Both the position numbers and the translations under genes were made by a program. From contig DIUB01000002.1 in assembly GCA_002422265.1 (NCBI GenBank), positions 13,524 through 27,804 of the forward strand: a DNA stretch of 14,281 nt, given 5' to 3'. This DNA is from Geobacter sp. UBA6169. GTDB taxonomy: Bacteria; Desulfobacterota; Desulfuromonadia; Geobacterales; Pseudopelobacteraceae. This document shows positions 1 to 5,476 of this stretch, piece by piece. Under the pieces are notes generated by a model. The model searched no databases. It had not been told where the DNA came from and was given only the letters and a program-made list of their open reading frames with translations. Each line of letters begins with the position of its first letter. Within the stretch, counting starts at the first letter, position 1.

Positions 1-138
1 CAGCTGAACCGTCCGGCCCGCAGACCGTTATACTCGACCCTCGACTGCAGTAAGCTGGCAGCTGACACCGGTTTTATAGCGCAGCCCTGGCAGGAAGCCA
101 TGAAACAGTATCTGGCGCAACGCCCAAAGGAGCCATGA
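1..138 (+). CDS. rfbD: dTDP-4-dehydrorhamnose reductase, C-terminal fragment
   Basis: Frame 1 is open from the left edge to a TGA at 136-138 and gives 45 residues. The fragment contains RPLYSTLDCSKL followed by a Trp-containing helix (PWQEAMKQYL). That is the usual C-terminal end of RfbD/RmlD, where an 'RP..S.LD.sKl' stretch precedes a 'W..al..yl' helix. RfbD reduces dTDP-4-dehydrorhamnose to dTDP-L-rhamnose, the last step of rhamnose donor synthesis for O-antigen and exopolysaccharide. The next gene starts one base after the stop and is also a sugar-nucleotide gene, which supports the assignment. The catalytic domain lies outside the window, so only the family can be argued, and other SDR sugar reductases with the same tail are possible. 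Confidence 0.7.
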   Translation, partial: QLNRPARRPLYSTLDCSKLAADTGFIAQPWQEAMKQYLAQRPKEP

Positions 139-139
139 G

Positions 140-514
140 ATGGAACTGGAACGTGGAGAACGCCCCTGGGGCACCTATACCGTGCTGGAGGAGAACCGGC
201 ACTACAAGATCAAGCGGATTGAGGTGCTGCCGGGGCAGCGGCTGTCACTGCAGAAACATCACCACCGCAGTGAACACTGGATTGTGGTCTCCGGCTCTGC
301 CCTGGTAACCTGCGGCGAACAGCAGTTCATGGTCAACATCAACGAGTCCACCTTTATCCCGATCGGTGAGCAACACCGGCTGGAAAATCCGGGCAAGATA
401 CCGCTGATCATTATTGAGGTGCAGAGCGGCGAATACCTGGGCGAGGATGACATTGTCCGTTTTCAGGATGACTATCAGCGTGCAGGAGAACAGGAGGCGC
501 CATGTATATCGTGA
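140..514 (+). CDS. stand-alone cupin of the mannose-6-phosphate isomerase (type II) family
   Basis: A single-domain cupin of 124 residues. Both cupin motifs are visible: G32 followed by H40, H42, E45 and H46 (motif 1, metal ligands), and P74-x-G76-x-x-H79-x-x-x-N83 (motif 2). The stretch PGQRLSLQKHHHRSEHW is typical of the C-terminal isomerase domain of bifunctional ManC/AlgA proteins. The predicted reaction is interconversion of fructose-6-phosphate and mannose-6-phosphate, feeding GDP-mannose synthesis in the cytoplasm. The ATG has AAAGGAG at 126-132 with a 7-base gap, which fixes the start. It begins one base after rfbD ends and overlaps the downstream guanylyltransferase gene by 13 bases, so the two products are probably made together. 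Some isolated cupins of this type may be only regulatory or structural, so isomerase activity is inferred from family. Confidence 0.85.
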   Translation: MELERGERPWGTYTVLEENRHYKIKRIEVLPGQRLSLQKHHHRSEHWIVVSGSALVTCGEQQFMVNINESTFIPIGEQHRLENPGKIPLIIIEVQSGEYLGEDDIVRFQDDYQRAGEQEAPCIS

Positions 515-1578
515 TCCTGGCCGGCGGTTCCGGCACCCGTTTCTGGCCGGTCTCCCGTCACAGCAGGCCCAAGCAGCTGATCAGCATCACCGATGGGCCC
601 ACCATGCTGCAGCGGACCGTTGATCGGATCCTGCCGATGAAGCCCAAGCGGATTCTGGTGGTTACCAACAGCCAACAGGCCAAAGAAACCGAACAACAGC
701 TGGCTGGTTACCGCACAAAGGTTCCGGTTGATGTGCTGGCTGAACCGGTGGGGCGAAACACAGCTCCGGCAGTGGGGCTGGCTGCCACCATTATAGCGGC
801 CCATGACCCGGAAGGGGTGATGGTGGTGCTGCCCGCTGACCATTATATTCGCAACGAAGTGCAGCTGCAGCAGGCCCTGCAGCTGGCAATCCACAGCGCC
901 CGCAACGGCTGGCTGATGACGTTGGGAATCGTACCCACTGCTCCTGAGACCGGCTACGGCTATCTGGAGGCCGACACAGCAATGCGCGGCATTGGTCCGT
1001 TTCCGGTGACCCGTTTTGTGGAAAAGCCTGACCGGGCCACTGCCCTGGCCTACCTGGAGGCTGGTACTTTTTTCTGGAACAGCGGGATGTTTGTCTGGCG
1101 GGCCGATATGATCCTGCAGGAGATTGATCGTCACCTGCCAGAGCTTGCCGGACCATTAAGCCGTATCAGCTTCGGTGATGTCTGGGAGCTGGGGGATCTG
1201 GCCGGACAGATTGAGCAGGTCTATCAGACCGTACCATCGGTCTCCATTGATTATGGTGTGATGGAAAAGTCGGATCGGGTGCAGATGGTTGCAGCGGATA
1301 TCGGCTGGAGTGATGTGGGCAGCTGGTCGGCCCTGGCAGAAGTGGTTGACCCTGACCAGCAGGAGTCGGTGGTGGTCAACTGCGCTGCCTATATAAATGT
1401 TGCCAGCAGTGGCTGTACGGTTTCCGGCAATGGTGGTGTGGTGGCAACGGTCGGGGTGCAGGACCTGATCGTGGTGGCCACCGCTGATGCGGTACTGGTC
1501 TGTCCCAGGGATCGGGCCCAGGATGTGCGTGCCGTGGTTGAGGAGCTGCAGCAGCGCGGCCTGAACCGCTACCTGTAG
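502..1578 (+). CDS. manC: mannose-1-phosphate guanylyltransferase (GDP-mannose pyrophosphorylase)
   Basis: A 358-residue nucleotidyltransferase that makes GDP-mannose from mannose-1-phosphate and GTP. The N-terminal signature is clear: G8-G-S-G-T-R-F-W-P16, then S18-R19 and P23-K24-Q25, which bind nucleotide and metal. The sugar-phosphate motif FVEKP lies at 172-176, NSG at 193-195, and the conserved GWSDVGSW at 268-275. The length matches the catalytic domain plus a short left-handed helix tail but lacks the cupin domain of the 470-480-residue fused ManC/AlgA enzymes; that cupin is supplied by the gene just upstream. AGGAGG at 492-497 lies four bases before the ATG. It is the last gene of its operon, since a terminator hairpin follows 11 bases after the stop. 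Confidence 0.93.
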   Translation: MYIVILAGGSGTRFWPVSRHSRPKQLISITDGPTMLQRTVDRILPMKPKRILVVTNSQQAKETEQQLAGYRTKVPVDVLAEPVGRNTAPAVGLAATIIAAHDPEGVMVVLPADHYIRNEVQLQQALQLAIHSARNGWLMTLGIVPTAPETGYGYLEADTAMRGIGPFPVTRFVEKPDRATALAYLEAGTFFWNSGMFVWRADMILQEIDRHLPELAGPLSRISFGDVWELGDLAGQIEQVYQTVPSVSIDYGVMEKSDRVQMVAADIGWSDVGSWSALAEVVDPDQQESVVVNCAAYINVASSGCTVSGNGGVVATVGVQDLIVVATADAVLVCPRDRAQDVRAVVEELQQRGLNRYL

Positions 1579-1589
1579 CTGGCTGCTCG

Positions 1590-1615
1590 CAGGGGCCTGG
1601 TGCCCCTGTTTCTTT
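1590..1615 (+). terminator. intrinsic terminator after manC
   Basis: CAGGGGC (1590-1596) pairs perfectly with GCCCCTG (1602-1608) around a 5-base loop, followed by TTTCTTT (1609-1615). It starts 12 bases after the manC stop and separates the sugar-nucleotide operon from the biotin genes. Confidence 0.75.
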
Positions 1616-1622
1616 GCCTGGC

Positions 1623-1654
1623 TTGTTAACTTATGAGGAATTGAAAGGTTAACC
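1623..1654. promoter_or_regulatory. probable BirA operator (biotin box) before bioF
   Basis: TTGTTAAC (1623-1630) and GTTAACCA (1648-1655) form an inverted repeat separated by 17 bases. Established knowledge: BirA repressor sites are TTGTAAAC- or TTGTTAAC-type half-sites facing GTTTACAA or GTTAACAA at a spacing of about 15-18 bases, directly before biotin operons. Sequence, spacing and location all fit; only one position of the right half (C instead of A) departs from the ideal. The right half touches the bioF start codon and the box contains its ribosome binding site, so BirA-biotinyl-AMP bound here would block transcription starting at or just upstream of the box. No clear -35/-10 pair could be placed in the short space after the terminator. 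Confidence 0.7.
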
Positions 1655-2830
1655 ATGAGCATGGATCTTCTGGTACAGCGGCTTGAACAGCTGCAGCACC
1701 AGCAGTTGTTCCGGCGTTTGCGCCAGCTTGACCGGACAACCCCGCAGGTGGAGGTGGCTGGCAGGCCGGCCTTGCTGTTCTGCTCCAACAACTACCTGGG
1801 GTTGGCAGAGCATCCGGTGCTGGCCCGGGCTGCAGCAGATGCCGCGTTACAATACGGCACCTCCAGTGCCGCCTCTCGTCTGGTTTCAGGTACTCTGGCG
1901 CTGCATGATGCTCTTGAGCAGGCAGTTGCTGCCTGGAAAGGCACTGAGACGGCGCTGCTGTTTAATAGTGGCTATGCAGCCAATACCGGCTGTATAGCTG
2001 CGCTGTGCGGCAGGGGTGACACCATTTTTTCAGACCGGCTCAATCATGCCAGTATCATTGACGGTGCCCTGCTGTCAGGCGCCAGGCTGGTGCGCTATCC
2101 CCACAACGACATGCAGGCTCTGACCCGATTGCTGGAACAAGATCAGAGCAAGGGACTGAAGCTGATCGTGAGTGATGGTGTCTTCAGTATGGACGGCGAT
2201 TGTGCGCCGCTCTGTGAACTGGTTGATCTGGCTGAACAGCATCAGGCACTGCTGCTGGTGGATGATGCCCATGCCGGTGGGGTGTTGGGGCAGCAGGGGC
2301 GTGGCAGCGTTGATCTGCAGGGGGTGGCAGATCGGGTGGCGATCCAGATGGGCACCTTTGGCAAGGCCCTTGGCAGCTTTGGCGCCTATGTTGCCTGTTC
2401 AGGTCTGGTGCGTGATTATCTTATCAACAAGGCCCGCTCCCTGATCTTTTCCACCTCGCTGCCGCCTGCTGTGCTGGCAGCTTCGCTGGCAGCAGTCCGG
2501 CTGATGCAGACCGATGAAGGGGAGCGGCTACGCGGGCAGGTTGCCGGGTATAGTCGGCTGCTGCGTGGTCTGTTGCAGCAGCAAGGCCTGCAGGTGCCCG
2601 ACGGGATCACACCGATCATTCCCCTGGTGGTTGGTGATGCGGAGACCACCAACCGGTTTTCAACACGCTTGCTGGAAGAGGGGGTTTTTGTGCAGGGGAT
2701 TCGGCCGCCCACGGTGCCGGTGGGGACCAGCAGGCTGCGCTGTACGGTTATGGCCAACCATACACCGGAGCAGATACAGTATGCCGCAGCAACCATCGCC
2801 CGGGTTGGCCGGGAACTGGGGGTCTGCTGA
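1655..2830 (+). CDS. bioF: 8-amino-7-oxononanoate synthase
   Basis: A 391-residue PLP enzyme of the alpha-oxoamine synthase family. It condenses L-alanine with pimeloyl-ACP or pimeloyl-CoA, releasing CO2, to make 8-amino-7-oxononanoate (KAPA), the first committed ring-atom donor of biotin. Visible landmarks: SNNYLGL near the N-terminus, FNSGYAAN from F103, the PLP-stacking DRLNHAS with H131, VDDAHAGGVLG with D204 and H206, and GTFGKALGS with K237 as the Schiff-base lysine. The C-terminal RPPTVPVGTSRLR signature is also present. AAAGG (1644-1648) lies six bases before the ATG; a second in-frame ATG at 1661 is possible. It heads a bioF-bioH-bioC operon and is preceded by a probable BirA box. 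The close homologue 2-amino-3-ketobutyrate CoA ligase is unlikely given the biotin neighbours. Confidence 0.95.
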   Translation: MSMDLLVQRLEQLQHQQLFRRLRQLDRTTPQVEVAGRPALLFCSNNYLGLAEHPVLARAAADAALQYGTSSAASRLVSGTLALHDALEQAVAAWKGTETALLFNSGYAANTGCIAALCGRGDTIFSDRLNHASIIDGALLSGARLVRYPHNDMQALTRLLEQDQSKGLKLIVSDGVFSMDGDCAPLCELVDLAEQHQALLLVDDAHAGGVLGQQGRGSVDLQGVADRVAIQMGTFGKALGSFGAYVACSGLVRDYLINKARSLIFSTSLPPAVLAASLAAVRLMQTDEGERLRGQVAGYSRLLRGLLQQQGLQVPDGITPIIPLVVGDAETTNRFSTRLLEEGVFVQGIRPPTVPVGTSRLRCTVMANHTPEQIQYAAATIARVGRELGVC

Positions 2831-2831
2831 T

Positions 2832-3644
2832 ATGCCATTGTTGGATGGACTCTGGTATGAGGATCAGGGGCAGGGGGTTCCGGTTCTGTTCGTGCATGGT
2901 TGGTGCATGTCTTCGGCTGTGTGGGGCCTGCAACGGGAAGCCGTTGCAGCCGGATATCGCTTTCTTGCGGTAGACCTGAGGGGGCATGGTGGTTCAACTG
3001 TCGCTGGTACAGACAATGGCGGCTTTGCCGGGTATGCGGAGGATCTGGTCAGGCTGATCCGTCAGCTGGAGCTGCAGGAGCTGGTGGCGGTTGGCTGGTC
3101 CCTGGGGGCCCAGGCAGTGCTCAAGGCTTATCCATCCTTGCAACAACAGCTGAAAGGATTGGTACTGGTGGGTGCCACCCCGCGTTTTTCAGCAGCGCCT
3201 CACTTCCCCTATGGTTTGCCCGCCAAGGAGGCAGCCGGGATGCGACTGAAGGTGCGGCGCAGTCTTGAGCGCGCTTTGGAGGGATTTCAACGCACCCTGT
3301 TTGTTGCGGGGGAGCTCGATGATCCGGCAACAGCCGCTGCGGTGGCAAAGGTTCTTTCGACAGTCAGACTGCCTGATCAGACTGCGGCACTGGAAGGGCT
3401 TGAGGCGTTGATGGATGAAGAACTACTGGAAGAGGCCAGACAGGTCCGCTGCCCGACTTTGCTGCTTCATGGCAGCCAGGATCAGACCTGCCTGCCGGCT
3501 GCATCGTCATGGTTGGCGCAGCAGATCAGCACCAGCAGGCGGGTGCTGTTTGAAGGTTGCGGCCATGCCCCGTTTCTGAGCAGGTCAGACTGCTTTAACC
3601 AGAAACTGCTCACCTTTCTGCATGAGGTCTGCAGCGATGTCTGA
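2832..3644 (+). CDS. bioH: pimeloyl-ACP methyl ester carboxylesterase (alpha/beta hydrolase)
   Basis: A 270-residue alpha/beta hydrolase. The family reaction removes the methyl ester from pimeloyl-ACP methyl ester, which stops chain elongation and hands pimeloyl-ACP to BioF. The oxyanion region is H22-G-W24. The nucleophile elbow GWSLG carries S90 and is identical to the E. coli BioH elbow. The acid is D217 in GSQD and the base is H245 in GCGHAPF. The reading frame stays open upstream to 2514, but this extension is only a shadow of bioF. The ATG at 2832 begins one base after the bioF stop and gives a normal N-terminus, and translation is probably coupled because no strong ribosome binding site is seen. 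The bioC start overlaps its last 8 bases. Specificity rests on context: isolated alpha/beta hydrolases with this motif could have other esters as substrate. Confidence 0.9.
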   Translation: MPLLDGLWYEDQGQGVPVLFVHGWCMSSAVWGLQREAVAAGYRFLAVDLRGHGGSTVAGTDNGGFAGYAEDLVRLIRQLELQELVAVGWSLGAQAVLKAYPSLQQQLKGLVLVGATPRFSAAPHFPYGLPAKEAAGMRLKVRRSLERALEGFQRTLFVAGELDDPATAAAVAKVLSTVRLPDQTAALEGLEALMDEELLEEARQVRCPTLLLHGSQDQTCLPAASSWLAQQISTSRRVLFEGCGHAPFLSRSDCFNQKLLTFLHEVCSDV

Positions 3645-4449
3645 GCGCAAACGGGTACAGCAGGCCTTTCATCGCGGGGCGCTTGACTATGATCAGCACA
3701 CCCCGGTACAGCAGCGCGTGGTTGAACGGCTGTTGGGGGTGCTTCAGGAACATCCGCTACAGCCGTACCTGCAGCTGCTGGATATCGGTTGCGGCACCGG
3801 CAGATTGCTTGAGCTGCTGGCGCACAAGCTGCCGCAGGCTCAGCTGACCGGACTGGATCTGGCGCCGAATATGCTCCAGCAGGCACGGGAGCGTCTTGAT
3901 GATCAAATCACGCTGGTGCAGGGAGATGCCGAGCAGTTGCCGTTTGCTGATCAGACCTTCGATCTGGTGGTGTCAAGCTCTACGTTCCAGTGGCTGGCAC
4001 AGCTTGATGCCTGTTTCGGTGAGGTGGCGCGCGTGCTGAAACCCGGCGGACGGTTTGTTTTCAGCCTGTTTGGCCAGGGCACCCTGGGAGAGCTGCAGCT
4101 GTCATGGCGAACTGCCCTTGCTGATCGTCAGCGTAATGATACGGTTCGGCAGCAGGACGGTACGCACCGGTTTCACACCGCTGAACAGGTGACAGCCGCC
4201 CTTGCGGCAGCCGGATTCAACAACAGGCGGACCTGGGGTGAGCAGGAGAAGGTCTGGTACCCTGATGTGCCGCAGCTGTTACAGGCGGTCAAGCGGATTG
4301 GCGCAGGTACGGCGCGACCACCGGCCGGGGGCGGTCTGGGATGGCGGCGGGTGCTACATGTGATGGCGGCGGTCTATCGGGAACGGTTTGGTACTGCCGA
4401 CGGCGTGCCGGCAACCTATCAGGTCATTTATGGGGAAGGGACCAGGTGA
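3637..4449 (+). CDS. bioC: malonyl-ACP O-methyltransferase
   Basis: A 270-residue SAM-dependent methyltransferase that methylates the free carboxyl of malonyl-ACP or malonyl-CoA, disguising it so that fatty-acid synthase can extend it to pimeloyl length. The N-terminal KRVQQAFHRGALDYDQH matches the BioC pattern of a basic helix followed by an 'A..YD.h' motif. SAM-binding motif I is LLDIGCGTG with D49 to G55, followed by the acidic D of LTGLDLAPNML and the GDAEQLPF motif. The end of the protein resembles the BioC tail ('...IGA...YQVIYG'). The chosen ATG has GAGGT eight bases upstream; an upstream in-frame ATG at 3622 would add five residues and has poorer spacing. Last gene of the biotin operon; its stop directly abuts the stop of the opposing arsR gene. 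Confidence 0.9.
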   Translation: MSERKRVQQAFHRGALDYDQHTPVQQRVVERLLGVLQEHPLQPYLQLLDIGCGTGRLLELLAHKLPQAQLTGLDLAPNMLQQARERLDDQITLVQGDAEQLPFADQTFDLVVSSSTFQWLAQLDACFGEVARVLKPGGRFVFSLFGQGTLGELQLSWRTALADRQRNDTVRQQDGTHRFHTAEQVTAALAAAGFNNRRTWGEQEKVWYPDVPQLLQAVKRIGAGTARPPAGGGLGWRRVLHVMAAVYRERFGTADGVPATYQVIYGEGTR

Positions 4450-4731
4450 TCAGCTGCTCATCAGGGCGCCAATGATTTTTCTGGCAAGGGGATGCACCAC
4501 GCTGTAATGCACTTCAACGCCGTCCCGCTTACCTTCTATCACCCCTTTGTTCTTGAGCAGGGCCAGATGTTGGGAAACCGTGGCCTGGGGCAGGTTAAGA
4601 CACTCCCAGATATGTTTGACATTACACTGCTGAGAGCAGAGGCCGGCCACGATCTTGAGTCTGATCGGATGTCCCAGAACCTTAAGGATTTCAGCTTCAT
4701 TGTTGAACATCAAGCTTTTGTCGAATTCCAT
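4450..4731 (-). CDS. ArsR-family winged-helix regulator with three cysteines
   Basis: A 93-residue DNA-binding repressor of the ArsR/SmtB fold. The core is visible in order: KVLGHPIRLKIVAGL (residues 17-31), the recognition helix LPQATVSQHLALL (47-59), and the beta-wing GVIEGKRDGVEVHYSV. Family members release DNA when a metal, metalloid or reactive sulfur species binds. The classic arsenic motif ELCVCDLC is absent. C32, C36 and C44 lie just before and inside the helix leading to the recognition helix, so a thiol-based ligand or redox sensor is conceivable; the actual inducer is not known. No target gene is beside it except the biotin operon and the rimP cluster, neither a typical target. The start at 4731 has only a weak GGGTGG upstream; M8 (4708-4710) is an alternative. 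The region is visibly richer in A+T than its neighbours. Confidence 0.88.
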   Translation of the reverse strand: MEFDKSLMFNNEAEILKVLGHPIRLKIVAGLCSQQCNVKHIWECLNLPQATVSQHLALLKNKGVIEGKRDGVEVHYSVVHPLARKIIGALMSS

Positions 4732-4758
4732 TGGTGCCCACCCGTGTTTTTTGCGAAA

Positions 4759-4787
4759 ACTATATATATAAATATCTGGCCTGTCAA
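4759..4787 (-). promoter_or_regulatory. near-consensus sigma-70 promoter of the arsR gene
   Basis: Reading the minus strand, TTGACA (4787-4782) and TATAGT (4764-4759) are separated by exactly 17 bases. The first is a perfect -35 element and the second differs from the consensus -10 at two positions. The spacer and -10 are almost entirely alternating A and T, including the palindrome TATATATATA at 4761-4770. ArsR-family repressors commonly bind AT-rich dyads over their own promoter, so this is a plausible autoregulatory operator. Transcription would begin near 4752, leaving a leader of about 20 bases. Confidence 0.75.
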
Positions 4788-4841
4788 TCTGAACCGGCTT
4801 TTAACAGCTGATGCGGAACGTGAGACAGCCGATATTTTAGC

Positions 4842-4870
4842 TTGCAACGGCTCCAGCGCTGTGGTATCTC
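4842..4870 (+). promoter_or_regulatory. candidate promoter of the rimP-nusA-infB operon
   Basis: TTGCAA (4842-4847) and TATCTC (4865-4870) are 17 bases apart, and TGG (4862-4864) directly before the second hexamer gives an extended -10. The match is partial at both hexamers. Position is the main support: it points to a start near 4877, upstream of the rimP leader hairpin and divergent from the arsR promoter. Confidence 0.45.
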
Positions 4871-4897
4871 CCAAGTCACCTTTTGTTTTTGTCTGAC

Positions 4898-4925
4898 AAA
4901 GTGGGCTCGCAAGGCCCACTTTTTT
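4898..4925 (+). terminator. terminator-like attenuator in the rimP leader
   Basis: AAAGTGGGC (4898-4906) pairs perfectly with GCCCACTTT (4914-4922) across a 7-base loop and runs into six T residues (4920-4925). The nearest upstream plus-strand gene ends at 4449, more than 400 bases away, with an opposing gene between. The structure therefore sits in the leader of rimP, 20 bases before its start codon. It may attenuate the rimP-nusA-infB operon, or it may stop read-through from bioC. Comparable hairpins of the form GTGGGC/GCCCAC before rimP are known in other Proteobacteria. Confidence 0.75.
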
Positions 4926-4944
4926 ATTTCTCTGGAGTCAGGGT

Positions 4945-5424
4945 ATGGCTGTGGTTGATGTTACAGGACAGGTTGCGGAGCTGTTGCAGCCCTTGCTTGA
5001 TGAAATGGGACTTGAGCTGGTGGAGCTTGAGTTCAGGAAGGTCGGCCGGGGCTACCTGCTGCGTGTTTTTATCGACAAACCAGGTGGGGTGAACCTGGAT
5101 GATTGCGCGGACCTGAGCCGTGAGCTTTCGGTACAACTGGATGTGGAAGACTGCATCCCGGGCCGCTACAACCTCGAAGTTTCCTCCCCAGGTCTTAATC
5201 GACCGCTGAAGAGTGAGCGTGACTTTGCGCGCTACCAGGGGCAGCTGGCGATAATCAGGACGGTTGAGCCGCAGACTGATGAAAAAGGCAGCCGTCGCAA
5301 GACCTTTCTGGGGTTTCTGCAGGGCATAGAAGAAGGATGCGTGGTGATCCGCCTCAAGGAAGGCCCGCTGGCCAGAATTCCTCTGGAAAACATTGCAAAA
5401 GCCAATCTTGAGTTCGAATTTTAG
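4945..5424 (+). CDS. rimP: ribosome maturation factor RimP
   Basis: A 159-residue cytoplasmic factor that binds the 30S subunit and helps assemble the central pseudoknot and head of 16S rRNA. The N-terminal domain contains [20 protein letters not shown] and the family pattern of a Gly/Asp-rich loop followed by 'C..lSr.l'. The hallmark [15 protein letters not shown] begins at Y75. The C-terminal SH3-like domain starts near residue 95 and ends in a beta strand (ANLEFEF). The length is close to the usual 150 residues. GGAG (4934-4937) lies seven bases before the ATG. First gene of the rimP-nusA-ylxR-infB cluster, an order conserved widely across bacteria, and preceded by an attenuator-like hairpin. 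Confidence 0.95.
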   Translation: MAVVDVTGQVAELLQPLLDEMGLELVELEFRKVGRGYLLRVFIDKPGGVNLDDCADLSRELSVQLDVEDCIPGRYNLEVSSPGLNRPLKSERDFARYQGQLAIIRTVEPQTDEKGSRRKTFLGFLQGIEEGCVVIRLKEGPLARIPLENIAKANLEFEF

Positions 5425-5431
5425 CAATAAT

Positions 5432-5460
5432 CTGCTGATACAGCAGTATCAGTGACGTCA
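5432..5460. repeat. overlapping palindromes between rimP and nusA
   Basis: Two mutually exclusive hairpins share bases: CTGCTG (5432-5437) pairs with CAGCAG (5441-5446), and CTGATAC (5435-5441) pairs with GTATCAG (5446-5452). They are followed at once by the 8-base palindrome TGACGTCA (5453-5460). No T-tract follows, so this is not an intrinsic terminator. The function is unknown; it directly precedes the nusA ribosome binding site AAGGAG (5462-5467). Confidence 0.5.
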
Positions 5461-5476
5461 TAAGGAGATGCATGCC

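Noticed and set aside
475..1791. Two minus-strand open frames (475-1134 and 1156-1791)
   Set aside because: Both are opposite manC and the start of bioF and run through the manC terminator region; the sequences are low-complexity His/Gln-rich shadows.
2514..2831. N-terminal extension of the bioH frame
   Set aside because: The extra 106 residues lie in an alternative frame of bioF and do not resemble any domain; the ATG at 2832 gives the normal family N-terminus.
4492..4919. Small open frames on both strands around arsR and its promoter (4492-4896 plus, 4710-4919 minus)
   Set aside because: The first is antisense to arsR; the second runs across both promoters. Neither has a ribosome binding site or family features.
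4732..4944. Searched for a tRNA (as metY precedes rimP in enteric bacteria)
   Set aside because: No cloverleaf, T-loop or CCA-end pattern is visible; the region holds only divergent promoters and the attenuator hairpin.
5453..5460. TGACGTCA palindrome as a specific regulator site
   Set aside because: A single 8-base palindrome with no second copy or known bacterial regulator match; kept only as part of the local palindrome cluster.
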